Assembly (NCBI RefSeq): GCF_006385255.1
Contig: NZ_VFJE01000052.1
Span: 62,001-126,000, forward strand
Direction: 5' to 3'
DNA: 64,000 nucleotides
Source of the DNA: Flavobacterium microcysteis
Lineage (GTDB): Bacteria > Bacteroidota > Bacteroidia > Flavobacteriales > Flavobacteriaceae
The notes below the pieces were generated by a model. That model saw only the letters and a program-made list of their open reading frames with translations. It was not told where the DNA came from and ran no database searches. Position numbers and translations under genes: made by a program. The stretch's first letter is position 1, and the number at the start of each line of letters is the position of its first letter. Shown piece after piece: positions 19,693-28,961 of this stretch.

Positions 19693-20871
19693 TTATGCTC
19701 TTTCAATTACGATAGCAGAAGCACCACCACCGCCGTTGCAAATAGCTGCAGCTCCAACTTTAGCATTATTTTGCTCCAATACATTTAGCAAAGTAATGAT
19801 AATTCTAACGCCAGAACATCCTAGAGGGTGACCTAAAGAAACGGCACCTCCGTTAACGTTTATTTTGCTGCCATCTAGTCCTAGGATTTTAGCATTTGCT
19901 AAACCTACTACTGAAAAAGCTTCGTTGAATTCGAAGAAATCTACATCAGAGATAGCAATTCCTGCTTTGTCTAATGCTTTTGGTAATGCTTTTGCAGGAG
20001 AAGTTGTAAACCATTTTGGCTCTTGTGCTGCATCAGCATAACTCTTGATATAAGCTAGAGGCTTCAATCCTAAAGCTTTTGCTTTTTCTTCGCTCATCAA
20101 AACAACAGCACCTGCACCATCATTGATAGTAGAAGCATTAGCTGCAGTTACAGTTCCTTCTTTTGTAAAAGCAGGATTCAAGCTAGGAATTTTATCTAAT
20201 TTTACATTAGTATATTCTTCATCTCTGGTTACCATAATTGGGTCACCTTTTCTTTGCGGAACAGCCACAGGAACTACTTCATTATCAAACTTTCCTGCAT
20301 CCCATGCTTTTGCTGAACGCTCATACGACTGGATTGCAAACTGGTCTTGCTCTTCTCTGGAAATTTTATATTCTGTAGCACAAAGATCAGCACAAACTCC
20401 CATAGCATTATTATCATAAGCATCAGTAAGTCCGTCTTTTTGCATACCGTCAATCATAGAAGCCGGGCCAAATTTATGACCATTTCTTAAATGAAGATAG
20501 TGTGGAATCAAGCTCATGTTTTCCATACCACCGGCAACGATAATCTCTGCATCACCGCTGATGATTGATTGAGCACCCATCATAACCGCTTTCATACCAG
20601 AAGCACAAACTTTATTTACTGTTGTTGCAATAACGCTATTTGGCAAACCTGCATATAAAGCCGCTTGACGCGCTGGAGCCTGACCAACGCCAGCCTGAAC
20701 AACATTCCCCATGAATACTTCATCAACAAGTTTTGGATCTAAATTGATTTTATCTAATGCGCCTTTGATTGCAACAGCTCCTAATTGTGAAGCGCTAACA
20801 GTAGAAAGAGCTCCCATAAAACTTCCAATTGGAGTTCTGGCAGCAGATACAATGACAACTTTTTTATTCAT
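19693..20871 (-). CDS. acetyl-CoA C-acyltransferase (thiolase)
   Basis: This 392-residue thiolase catalyses reversible Claisen condensation or cleavage of acyl-CoA. The nucleophilic cysteine lies in NKVCASGMKAV at about residue 90. The second catalytic set is in EFNEAFSVV, GGAVSLGHPLGCSG and the C-terminal CNGGGGASAIVIE. It lacks adjacent fad genes, so whether it is biosynthetic (acetoacetyl-CoA) or degradative is undetermined. It stands alone and is divergent from the alpha/beta hydrolase gene. Confidence 0.95.
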   Translation of the reverse strand: MNKKVVIVSAARTPIGSFMGALSTVSASQLGAVAIKGALDKINLDPKLVDEVFMGNVVQAGVGQAPARQAALYAGLPNSVIATTVNKVCASGMKAVMMGAQSIISGDAEIIVAGGMENMSLIPHYLHLRNGHKFGPASMIDGMQKDGLTDAYDNNAMGVCADLCATEYKISREEQDQFAIQSYERSAKAWDAGKFDNEVVPVAVPQRKGDPIMVTRDEEYTNVKLDKIPSLNPAFTKEGTVTAANASTINDGAGAVVLMSEEKAKALGLKPLAYIKSYADAAQEPKWFTTSPAKALPKALDKAGIAISDVDFFEFNEAFSVVGLANAKILGLDGSKINVNGGAVSLGHPLGCSGVRIIITLLNVLEQNNAKVGAAAICNGGGGASAIVIERA

Positions 20872-21147
20872 AATTGTTTAATTCTTTGTTTGTTTTTGCG
20901 AATTTAATTCTTTTTTGGATAATCCGAAATCAGTTTTTGAATTAAATTCAAAATTAACAAAGTTTAGGGCAGGGATTTATTATAGATATAAAAGAAGTAT
21001 AGAAAATTTAAATTAGTAGAGCTGACAGCGAAAATTATAGTCGCTAAATAGATTCTAAATAAGATGCTAAAATGTTAACTTAAGTAAACCCTATTGTATT
21101 AGTAATGGTTGTAAATTTATAGTGTTAAACAATTAAAATCGAGCAGC

Positions 21148-21843
21148 ATGGAAAATAAAAACGTAACAATTATTTTAGTTCACGGTGCTTGGGGAGATGG
21201 TTCGCACTGGAGACACGTTATTGAAAACCTACATAATGAGGGATATTCGGTAAGAAGCGTTCAAAACCCATTGACATCTTTAGCAGATGACATTCAAAAA
21301 ACAAAAGACCTGATTGATATGCAACCAGGAAAAGTACTTTTAGTAGGACATTCTTATGGTGGTGCCGTAATTTCAGGTGCTGGCCATCATGATAAAGTGG
21401 CAGGGCTGGTGTATATTGCCGCTTTTGCTCCAGATAAAGGAGAAAGTCTAGGCGGAATCTTTGCCCGCAGAGAACAGCCATCTGGTGCTGCAAATATCTA
21501 TCCGGATGAAAAAGGATTTCTGTGGGTCAAATACGATAAATTTCATGAAAGCTTTGCACAGGATCTGAACAAAGAAGATTCAATTGTAATGTCTCTATCT
21601 CAAAAACCTATTCATGGAAGTATTTTTGGAACTGAAGTAGGGGAGCCGGCATGGAAAACAAAACCAAGCTGGTATCAGGTTTCGGATAAAGATCATATGA
21701 TTCCACCTGCAACTCAAAAAGAAATGGCAGAAAGAATGAATCCTAAGAAAATTATTCATTTGGATGCAAGCCATGCCTCTTTAGCAGTTCGTCCAAAAGA
21801 AATATCGGAATTAATAAAAGAAGCGGTAGCAACGATTTCTTAA
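21148..21843 (+). CDS. alpha/beta hydrolase
   Basis: This 231-residue alpha/beta hydrolase has no signal peptide. It shows the oxyanion region LVHGAWGDGSHW, the nucleophile elbow VGHSYGGAV (Ser about residue 68) and the C-terminal catalytic histidine in LDASHASLAV. It resembles small EstC/salicylate-esterase-like hydrolases, but the substrate is not determinable. It is monocistronic and convergent with the GT9 gene. Confidence 0.88.
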   Translation: MENKNVTIILVHGAWGDGSHWRHVIENLHNEGYSVRSVQNPLTSLADDIQKTKDLIDMQPGKVLLVGHSYGGAVISGAGHHDKVAGLVYIAAFAPDKGESLGGIFARREQPSGAANIYPDEKGFLWVKYDKFHESFAQDLNKEDSIVMSLSQKPIHGSIFGTEVGEPAWKTKPSWYQVSDKDHMIPPATQKEMAERMNPKKIIHLDASHASLAVRPKEISELIKEAVATIS

Positions 21844-21872
21844 AGAACCGTTTATAAAACTGTGGAGTTCTG

Positions 21873-21903
21873 GTGGCAGAATGATTATTTTTTGTTCTGC
21901 CAC
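21873..21903. terminator. hairpin between convergent genes
   Basis: A perfect 9-bp stem GTGGCAGAA/TTCTGCCAC flanks a T-rich loop. There is no clean U tract after it, so terminator function is likely but not certain. Confidence 0.5.
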
Positions 21904-21911
21904 AAATCCAC

Positions 21912-22985
21912 TTAAGCGGCCTCTATGAAAGGCATTAAGGCGACAAGAATGTCTTTTACTTCCTTAATGCACTTGCGGATTGTTAACTTTGTGGTGTTTA
22001 TGGCTTTGCTTTTACTGTTGTAAGGTTCGTATACTTCTAGATTAGGTACAGAAAACAGTCCGATGGTTGGAGTATTTACGGCGCTCGCCAAATGCATAAT
22101 CCCACTATCAGCGCCAATAAAAACAGTTGAGTGAGCTATTAATGCTCCTATTTCACGTATATTTTTACTATAAAAAGTTGGTGCCTTAAAGTCAATTTGT
22201 GATACATTCTCTACCGGTAAGACTTCAATAATATTGTATTTAGGAAAGTCTTTTTTTAGTTTTTTATAAAACTTGGCCCACCACAATTTTGAATGACACT
22301 TATGGGCAGTAGCATAGGTAAACAGGCAGATGGTTTGTTTCTTGTTGCCTACCAGCTCTTCTAACGTTCTTTTACCCTTCATAAGTTCTGCCGTACTCAG
22401 CTTTAGATTCAAATCAGGAACGGGCTTTTTAATTATGGGATAGTCTATCTGAGCCAGATATTCTCTAAGGCCATACACCGGCTGTTTAGCTATATGTTTA
22501 TATTCTTTATATTTTGATAACTTGGCTGCATCAATCTCACCAAAAAACTTATGCTTGGAAGTTGCAAATTGTACCGAGAGCCTGCCCGATGATGAATAGC
22601 TTACGACATTAATTACGATATCATAACGTTTTGTTTTTAGAGATAACCATACCCAGGCATATCGCAACAGGCTCTTGAAAGGTTTTTTAGGGAGTTGGAT
22701 AATGCGGTCAACTGACTCGTAGTTCTGGAATATTATAGGTGCCACACTGCCTTTTACAAAGAGATCGATTTTACAATTCGGAAAAATTGTCTCCACCTCT
22801 TGGACTATGGGAGTTATCAGCAAAAGATTTCCAAGCCTGCCGTTAGGCCTCGAAATCAAGACCCTTTTTACTTTGTAAGGATCTTTTAAATACGATTTTT
22901 TTCCAATACGAGAACTGCCAATGTTGGTAGCCATTCTACGCATTAAGCTTCTTCTAATTACGTCTATGTTTTTTAAGAGTCCCAT
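21912..22985 (-). CDS. glycosyltransferase family 9 (heptosyltransferase-like)
   Basis: This 357-residue protein has the ADP-heptose:LPS heptosyltransferase layout. The N-terminal Rossmann-like domain contains VLISRPNGRLGNLLLITPIV. The C-terminal nucleotide-sugar domain contains FIGADSGIMHLASAVNTPTIGLF, the GT9 signature with the donor-contacting Asp. Such enzymes add sugars to LPS or glycan cores on the cytosolic face of the inner membrane. The frame opens with a TTG at 23000; I chose the ATG at 22983-22985. It has no LPS gene neighbours, so the glycan target is unknown. Confidence 0.88.
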   Translation of the reverse strand: MGLLKNIDVIRRSLMRRMATNIGSSRIGKKSYLKDPYKVKRVLISRPNGRLGNLLLITPIVQEVETIFPNCKIDLFVKGSVAPIIFQNYESVDRIIQLPKKPFKSLLRYAWVWLSLKTKRYDIVINVVSYSSSGRLSVQFATSKHKFFGEIDAAKLSKYKEYKHIAKQPVYGLREYLAQIDYPIIKKPVPDLNLKLSTAELMKGKRTLEELVGNKKQTICLFTYATAHKCHSKLWWAKFYKKLKKDFPKYNIIEVLPVENVSQIDFKAPTFYSKNIREIGALIAHSTVFIGADSGIMHLASAVNTPTIGLFSVPNLEVYEPYNSKSKAINTTKLTIRKCIKEVKDILVALMPFIEAA

Positions 22986-23204
22986 ATCCAAAGTTACCAA
23001 TAATGTAACTCAGTGATAATTAAGGGTATATTAAAAAAAAGTTATACTTTACTTAAACAAAGGCACTTATTAACATAAAAACAATGGTATAACAAACATA
23101 ATTTCGTTTCTTCTTTTTGGCGTAACGTTTTATACGGTATAATGAATCAAGATTTCCCTATCCAAAACAATTAAGCAGAATCCAATACTCAATTGGTAAT
23201 TGCT

Positions 23205-23609
23205 TTAATTTTTATTCTCTTGTTTTTTTCTCAAAAGTCCAGAAATTAAAACAATAGAGTAGGCAAACATTAGCCATGAAGCAAACGTTTTACTATAGAT
23301 TTCAGGCATATTGGGGAATAATTTTTCAAAAAACTGTATGCATAGTGTATCCAGTAACATACCGGGTAAAACCATAATAGCTGCAGATTTTATACTTTCA
23401 AGGTTGCTAAGCTTGAATTTATTAAAGACCGAGGTTGAAATGAAACCTAGTGCTGGTATAAGAATGATATATAAAACGACCATTACTAAAACATTGTCAG
23501 CAATAAAAAAATACTGTCCTGCAACCCTAAACAATACAGTGGCTGATAGCCATACCAAAAAGCCAACAATAAAACTAATCAGCAGGTAATTCTCTTTAGA
23601 TGTTTTCAT
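23205..23609 (-). CDS. four-TM small membrane protein (DUF5367-like)
   Basis: This 134-residue protein has four hydrophobic helices and the conserved-looking block SAAIMVLPGMLLDTLCIQFFEKLFPNM. I associate that block with the DUF5367 family, moderately surely. No function is known. An upstream TTG start (23621) is rejected for the ATG at 23607-23609. It lies next to the tRNA cluster but is separated from it by the tRNA terminator. Confidence 0.7.
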   Translation of the reverse strand: MKTSKENYLLISFIVGFLVWLSATVLFRVAGQYFFIADNVLVMVVLYIILIPALGFISTSVFNKFKLSNLESIKSAAIMVLPGMLLDTLCIQFFEKLFPNMPEIYSKTFASWLMFAYSIVLISGLLRKKQENKN

Positions 23610-23674
23610 CCCAAATTTCAATTTATATCTTTAAGTTCAAATGAACTCAAAGCTAGTCATCATAGGGGATAAAA

Positions 23675-23708
23675 ACAAAAAAAGCAACTCTTTTGAAGTT
23701 GCTTTTTT
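23675..23708 (-). terminator. terminator of the tRNA transcript
   Basis: On the minus strand the stem AAAAGCAACT/AGTTGCTTTT with a 7-base loop is followed by a T-rich run, directly downstream of tRNA-Arg. Confidence 0.82.
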
Positions 23709-23709
23709 G

Positions 23710-23783
<74 letters not shown>

Positions 23784-23798
23784 ATTATTTTAATACTG

Positions 23799-23873
23799 TC
23801 GGGGTGGCAGGATTCGAACCTGCGGCCTCCTGCTCCCAAAGCAGGCGCGATAACCGGGCTACGCTACACCCCG
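23799..23873 (-). tRNA. tRNA-Pro (anticodon TGG)
   Basis: The acceptor stem is CGGGGTG/CACCCCG. The anticodon loop TTTGGGA sits on a CCTGC/GCAGG stem, and the T arm contains GGTTCGAATCC. It is the middle gene of the three-tRNA cluster. Confidence 0.96.
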
Positions 23874-23882
23874 AGAAAAAAG

Positions 23883-23966
23883 CGGAGAGACAGGGACTCG
23901 AACCCTGGCGACGATTGCTCGTCGACAGATTAGCAATCTGCTCCGTTACCACTCCGGCACCTCTCC
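23883..23966 (-). tRNA. tRNA-Ser (anticodon GCT)
   Basis: The acceptor stem is GGAGAGG/TCTCTCC with discriminator G. The anticodon loop is TTGCTAA on a CAGA stem. A long variable arm (CGACGAGCAATCGTCG) is typical of class II serine tRNAs, and the T arm contains GGTTCGAGTCC. It is the first gene of the cluster. Confidence 0.96.
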
Positions 23967-24232
23967 TTAACAAATCCGAAAGAACTTATCCTTTTTTGCG
24001 GTTGCAAATGTAGCTTATCATTCTATAAATTACAAGTATTTCGTAAGTTTTTTTATCTTTTTTTTACATAAATATTAAAATGTATTAACACTCAGTACAA
24101 TAGAAAAATATTTTTTTCGCCTCTTTTTATCGTTTTTCACTTTATTGGCGATGACTTTCACTTTCTCAGAAATAAAATACCAATTGTATTGAGAGGTATT
24201 AGTACCTTTATTACTTTCAAATTGTATTCACG

Positions 24233-25084
24233 ATGCAGCACATACTTATCAATAGACAAGAAATTCTGAAGCTTTATAGACCTATTAAAGCCCAAGCTCA
24301 CAAAGGAACACAAGGACACGCTTTAGTAATTGGCGGAAGTTATGGAAAAATAGGGTCCATTATTCTGGCCTCAAAAGCAAGTTTAAGATCAGGTTGTGGT
24401 TTGGTTACGGCTTTTATACCGAAATGCGGCTATACTAGTGTTCAGACTTCGTTTCCGGAAGCAATGGTTATTACGGATAAAATGGAAGAATATATTTCAA
24501 AAATAGAATTTGATATCACTCCCAATGCCATCGCAATAGGAATGGGCATGGGACAGCATGAAGCGACACAAAAAGCATTTTGGGAATTCCTAAAAAACAA
24601 TGACAAACCTCTACTGATTGATGCTGACGGAATAAATATACTTTCAAAAAACAAGGAACTGTTCGATTTTGTTCCGGAACAAGCGATATTGACTCCACAT
24701 AAGAAAGAATTGCAAAGATTAATTGGTGATTGGAATTCTGAAGAAGAGAAGATTGAAAGAACAGCAGAACTGACGGAATCAAAAAAATGGGTTATCGTCA
24801 TAAAAGGAGCTCCTACGCAAATAATTTCCAATAAAGCTATATATACCAACTCAACCGGAAATCAGGCCTTAGCGACAGCCGGAAGCGGTGATACGCTATC
24901 TGGAATCATTGTTGGCTTATTGGCGCAAGGATATAAACCGGAGGAAGCCGCCATTCTTGGCGTATATATTCACGGACTGACTGCAGATATCGGTTCAAAA
25001 TCGTTGGGATATCATGCTTTTATAGCTTCAGATAGTATTGAAAATTTGGGAAAAGCTTTTTTATCTTTGGACGAAAAATTATAA
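24233..25084 (+). CDS. nnrD: ADP/ATP-dependent (S)-NAD(P)H-hydrate dehydratase
   Basis: This 283-residue protein of the YjeF C-terminal (ribokinase-like) family repairs hydrated NAD(P)H using ATP or ADP. Visible features are [37 protein letters not shown] at the N terminus, [15 protein letters not shown] in the middle, and the catalytic block [20 protein letters not shown] near the C terminus, where the Asp acts as base. The epimerase half (YjeF N-terminal domain) is not fused here. The GNAT gene follows after 2 bp, so the two are co-transcribed. Confidence 0.93.
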   Translation: MQHILINRQEILKLYRPIKAQAHKGTQGHALVIGGSYGKIGSIILASKASLRSGCGLVTAFIPKCGYTSVQTSFPEAMVITDKMEEYISKIEFDITPNAIAIGMGMGQHEATQKAFWEFLKNNDKPLLIDADGINILSKNKELFDFVPEQAILTPHKKELQRLIGDWNSEEEKIERTAELTESKKWVIVIKGAPTQIISNKAIYTNSTGNQALATAGSGDTLSGIIVGLLAQGYKPEEAAILGVYIHGLTADIGSKSLGYHAFIASDSIENLGKAFLSLDEKL

Positions 25085-25086
25085 GG

Positions 25087-25638
25087 ATGGAAACTTTATC
25101 AATACATACAGAACGGCTGCATATCAGGAATCTTGTGCAACAGGATCTTGACGATTTTCATAAATACAGGTCTAATCCAGAAGTTACTAAATATCAGGGG
25201 TTCGATGTAATGACACGTGATGAAGCTTCGGAGTTTATAGCCAAACAAGAAAATAAATTATTCGGGAAACCTGGTGAATGGGTACAGTATGCTATTGAAA
25301 GTAAGGAAACTGGAAAACTAATAGGAGATTGTGCTATAAAGTTAGATGCTTACGATGAGCGAATAGCAGAAGTAGGAATGACCATTTCACATTTGCATCA
25401 GCAAAAAGGCTATGCAAAAGAGGCTTTTTCTGGAATAATGGATTTTCTTTTTGCCGTTAAAAGCATACATAGAATAGTTGAAACTGTTGATGCAGAGAAT
25501 ATTGCTTCAATTAACCTTTTGGAAAGCTTGAAGTTCCGAAAAGAAGGTCACTTTATAGAGAATATCTTTTTTAAGGGAAATTGGGGAAGCGAATTTCAAT
25601 ATGCCATGCTAAAAAGAGAATGGCTTAACAACAACTAG
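25087..25638 (+). CDS. GNAT-family N-acetyltransferase (RimJ/RimL-like)
   Basis: This 183-residue protein starts METLSIHTERLHIRNLVQQDLDDF and has the acetyl-CoA-binding segment HLHQQKGYAKEAFSGIMDFLF. It also has the beta-strand/helix IHRIVETVDAENIASINLLESLKF typical of Acetyltransf_3 (RimJ/RimL-like) enzymes. It could acetylate a protein N terminus, an amino sugar or a small amine. It lies 2 bp after nnrD and converges tail to tail with the next gene without a gap. Confidence 0.88.
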   Translation: METLSIHTERLHIRNLVQQDLDDFHKYRSNPEVTKYQGFDVMTRDEASEFIAKQENKLFGKPGEWVQYAIESKETGKLIGDCAIKLDAYDERIAEVGMTISHLHQQKGYAKEAFSGIMDFLFAVKSIHRIVETVDAENIASINLLESLKFRKEGHFIENIFFKGNWGSEFQYAMLKREWLNNN

Positions 25639-26292
25639 CTATTCTTTTACAATAATAGCCGTTGCTTTAAAACCGGTTGCCAGATTCCAACGATTGGCTA
25701 CAACAAGATTTCCTTTGTCGTCAAAAACATGAAACTCAGCTGTATTAGGCCCGGATGTTCCTTGATTCAATGCTTCAAAATCAACCTTATTAAAGCCCGG
25801 TTTTAAAGGCAGTTTCAAGGTTCTGAAATCAGTGGTTAATGTAACTGAAGAGACTACAACAACACCATTTACAGAAATTTTTATCATATCGCCATCCGGA
25901 GCACCATGGTCGCGGAATACTATATTTACAAAATCTCCATTGTTCTTAAAATCTCCAAAATATTGATTTCCTTTCACAGCAACCTGCTCTTCTCCGCCTT
26001 GTTTCTTATTTAGCTTCTTAACGTATTGATCACCCGGATTGGCAAATTCTTCACCGCCTTGGCCAAAATTAACCGTATCAGATTCGCCCACTTTATACTT
26101 GTCAGACTTTGGAAGCGATTTTGGAATTGTTACACCAAAATTAGGATCTATAGTAGGGTTAGGGTCTGTAGAAGGTATGGACATCGTGCTTTTGGTATTC
26201 GCAGAAGGTATCGAAATTGACTTGTTGTAGTCAACCTGAGCATACATCTGGGAAGTAAAAAAAACAATAAAGAGTAAAGCAACAGATTTCAT
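25639..26292 (-). CDS. exported protein of unknown function
   Basis: This 217-residue secreted protein has the signal peptide MKSVALLFIVFFTSQMYAQ. A proline/serine-rich linker (residues about 20-70) is followed by a beta-rich C-terminal domain with DGDMIKISVNGVVVVSSVTLT and GFNKVDFEALNQGTSGPNTAEFHVFDD. This resembles a carbohydrate-binding or CARDB-like module, but I do not recognise a named family. A start 12 codons upstream (26328) would put a polar stretch before the signal peptide, so I prefer the ATG at 26290-26292. Confidence 0.72.
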   Translation of the reverse strand: MKSVALLFIVFFTSQMYAQVDYNKSISIPSANTKSTMSIPSTDPNPTIDPNFGVTIPKSLPKSDKYKVGESDTVNFGQGGEEFANPGDQYVKKLNKKQGGEEQVAVKGNQYFGDFKNNGDFVNIVFRDHGAPDGDMIKISVNGVVVVSSVTLTTDFRTLKLPLKPGFNKVDFEALNQGTSGPNTAEFHVFDDKGNLVVANRWNLATGFKATAIIVKE

Positions 26293-26546
26293 GGATACTT
26301 TTTGATAAAGTGTTTCTGCAAAATTCATGCTAAAATTAAAAAACTTTTAAATTTTATGGCTTCCTTGAAGAAAAATAATGATTGCAACTTATGAAATTTG
26401 CTTGTAAATATGGTCTTGATCTGCCGTTTTGGGTTAATTTTAGCATTTTGAGTGCATTTCATATAGATTTAAAGTCGTATTTTAGAGAGAAGATTATTTT
26501 ATCCCAAAATAGCTACTCCTGAAATTCATCGAAATCTTTTAAAATA

Positions 26547-28016
26547 ATGCCCATGAGATTATCTGTTGAGCGAAAACCTGTTAAAGTATATCCTGACTCC
26601 GGACGTGTCATTGCCCGCTATTTTTTTAATGGCGAAGAACGCGCTATAGAATTGATAAAAAAAATACTGCTTTTGGATAATGAAACCGTTTTTGGACTAA
26701 TTTCTCCGTTGTTACAGGACTTTTCAAAACGCCATCGAAATATTACTAAAAAGCTACTGAAGCATTGTGATAGGGTAAAAATCTATGTGGAAAAAGCGGG
26801 TGGGAATTATGAAAAACTTGACGATTACACAAAACTGCTGATAGGATCATATTTTACACATGAATATTCAATTGAGTCGGCTGCTTTTTTTAACCCATCA
26901 ATTGTTCCTGATCCAGACCAGACTAATTTGGAAGAGGGACAACTTCGCGTACTAATTAGTTTCCGGGCAGTGGGAGAGGGGCATGTTTCTTCTGTAGTAT
27001 TCCGACGTGCCATGATTGATAAAAACAGTAATATATCTGTGATTCCCGCTGGTAATTATATCGATGAAGCCGAAAAAATCCATAATATGGTCTATAACAA
27101 AAAGCTTTTCCTTAAGAAAGCACAGGAGGCCGATATCAATGATGATTTTTTAAAAGATGTAGACGAAAAATTGGGCGAACGTTTTGATTATGACAGTCTC
27201 AAAAAGGTTGTCATTGAAGCGAAAGATAAAACGAAGGATGAAAAAACAATCAGGCAGTACAATATGATCTTAGAATTGTCTGATAGTTACCGTAAAATAA
27301 GCTTCTCTAAAGATACAGACATCAGTGATAGAGTCATTTTTCCAATCTCTGATTTTGAAAGCAAGGGTATTGAAGATGCCCGTTTTGTCAAATTTGTAAG
27401 AGAAAATGGAAAAGTGATTTACTATTGTACTTACACGGCATATGACGGAAACCACATCATGCCAAAACTCCTGCAGACGTATGATTTTTATGATTTTAAG
27501 ACGAGTCCACTAAACGGTTCCGGAGCAAAAAATAAGAACCTGGCGTTATTTCCAAGAAAAATCAATGGAAAATATGCGATGCTTTCACGTATTGATGGCT
27601 GGAATAATTATTTAATGTATTCCGATCATATCAATATTTGGGAAAATCCAATAAAGATTCAAAGCCCTGAATATCCTTGGGAATTGGTACAAATAGGGAA
27701 TTGTGGCTCGCCAATTGAAACCAAATACGGCTGGCTTATTATAACACATGCCGTAGGGCCAATGCGACGTTATTGTATTGGAGCTTCACTATTAGATATC
27801 GACAACCCTGAAAAAGAAATTGGTCACCTAAAAGAACCTTTAATTATGCCAAATCCTGATGAACGCGAAGGTTATGTACCTAATGTTGTCTATTCTTGCG
27901 GTTCTATTATCCACAATAATGACCTGATTATTCCTTATGGATTATCAGACCATAGTTCCGGATTTGCTTCCGTGAATTTAGATTTATTGTTAGAAAGACT
28001 TGTCAACGGTGGCTAA
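26547..28016 (+). CDS. glycoside hydrolase family 130 protein
   Basis: This 489-residue protein has an N-terminal helical extension of about 120 residues and a five-bladed beta-propeller. Characteristic segments include SAAFFNPSIVPDPDQ, LRVLISFRAVGEGHVSSVVFR, GIEDARFVKF with the catalytic Asp region, LFPRKINGKYAMLSRIDG, and GNCGSPIETKYGWLIITHAVGP. GH130 contains beta-mannoside phosphorylases and beta-1,2-mannosidases. The long N-terminal form in Bacteroidota is often mannosidase-like, but the activity cannot be fixed from reading. The ATG gives MPMRLSVERK. Its stop lies 16 bp before the next start. Confidence 0.88.
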   Translation: MPMRLSVERKPVKVYPDSGRVIARYFFNGEERAIELIKKILLLDNETVFGLISPLLQDFSKRHRNITKKLLKHCDRVKIYVEKAGGNYEKLDDYTKLLIGSYFTHEYSIESAAFFNPSIVPDPDQTNLEEGQLRVLISFRAVGEGHVSSVVFRRAMIDKNSNISVIPAGNYIDEAEKIHNMVYNKKLFLKKAQEADINDDFLKDVDEKLGERFDYDSLKKVVIEAKDKTKDEKTIRQYNMILELSDSYRKISFSKDTDISDRVIFPISDFESKGIEDARFVKFVRENGKVIYYCTYTAYDGNHIMPKLLQTYDFYDFKTSPLNGSGAKNKNLALFPRKINGKYAMLSRIDGWNNYLMYSDHINIWENPIKIQSPEYPWELVQIGNCGSPIETKYGWLIITHAVGPMRRYCIGASLLDIDNPEKEIGHLKEPLIMPNPDEREGYVPNVVYSCGSIIHNNDLIIPYGLSDHSSGFASVNLDLLLERLVNGG

Positions 28017-28032
28017 ACTTATTTCAAACCCT

Positions 28033-28335
28033 ATGCGAAAAAGCTTTTTTGTAAAACTAGCATTCTTAATTCTGCCAATACTTATTATTGCGAGTATTCC
28101 TTTAACTAAAGAAAGCCATCAAAGTATTGGCGGAGGCGGTTATGATCTCACGAACTTGTATTGCGGATTTTTTATTCTTTTAGCTATAATTGCCTGGATT
28201 CTTTTTATTCTCATTCACTCCGTAATTTTCAGAAAAAATAGGAATGCCTTGAATGATAATTTGAAATTAGTAGGTATTGGCTTTGGAATATTGTTTATTG
28301 CCTCTTTAATACTGTTTAATACGTGGATAACTTAA
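28033..28335 (+). CDS. small three-TM membrane protein
   Basis: This 100-residue protein starts MRKSFFVKLAFLILPILII and has three hydrophobic segments separated by a glycine-rich loop (SIGGGGYDL). I recognise no family. The open frame can be extended back to a TTG at 28000 inside the GH130 gene, but the ATG at 28033 begins right at the first membrane helix. It is probably co-transcribed with the GH130 gene. Confidence 0.6.
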   Translation: MRKSFFVKLAFLILPILIIASIPLTKESHQSIGGGGYDLTNLYCGFFILLAIIAWILFILIHSVIFRKNRNALNDNLKLVGIGFGILFIASLILFNTWIT

Positions 28336-28344
28336 TTAAAAACT

Positions 28345-28521
28345 ATGAATAATCACATAACCATCACTACTACAAACGGAAAGCGCTGTCTGATTTTTAT
28401 TGAGAAAATCACACATATATGCGAAGATGAAAACGGGAAAGCTATAATCTGTTTTGGTAGCGAAAAAGTTATTTGCAAAGAAAGCTATAGTGAAATTCTA
28501 CATGAGATTAAGTTCCTTTAG
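28345..28521 (+). CDS. 58-residue hypothetical protein
   Basis: This short frame begins MNNHITITTTNGKRCLIFIEKI and ends EILHEIKFL. It is a compact alternation of strands that looks like a small SH3-like or barrel fold. It starts 9 bp after the preceding stop, in the same direction, and uses codons like its neighbours. No function is recognisable. Confidence 0.5.
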   Translation: MNNHITITTTNGKRCLIFIEKITHICEDENGKAIICFGSEKVICKESYSEILHEIKFL

Positions 28522-28600
28522 GATAGCCATTTAAGCACTATTTATTTTAGAATATGAAAAAAAATAACTATACTTGTTTTAAATATTAAAAGGTCAAACT

Positions 28601-28819
28601 ATGGAAATTATATTGCCTTTATTTTATTATGGATTCATTGTCTTATCTATTATATCTACAATTGTTATTATCAATAAAAATAGATGGCTAAGTAAAAGAG
28701 AGAAAACAAATCTAACTTTTATTCAGATTCTATTACCTTTTATTGGGCCGGTTATTTATATGATTTACAACAAGTATAGTCGAACAAAAAGATTAAATCA
28801 ACGCAATTTGTATGCGTAA
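28601..28819 (+). CDS. small PLDc_N-like membrane protein
   Basis: This 72-residue protein has two hydrophobic helices (MEIILPLFYYGFIVLSIISTIVII and FIQILLPFIGPVIYMIY) and a basic tail. The arrangement matches the phospholipase-D-nuclease N-terminal transmembrane domain (PLDc_N), which occurs as a stand-alone peptide of unknown function. It follows the 58-residue protein after 79 bp. Confidence 0.6.
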   Translation: MEIILPLFYYGFIVLSIISTIVIINKNRWLSKREKTNLTFIQILLPFIGPVIYMIYNKYSRTKRLNQRNLYA

Positions 28820-28961
28820 TAGCAGATTGGTTTAATTTACTTGAAAAATTCAAATTAAATTTCCACGTAATATTTCAATAGTTATCAGGCCGCTTGCTTT
28901 GTATCCTTACTATTAACAGTCTGAGGATTACTATTAATTTTTTTAAGTAGGGGATAGTATG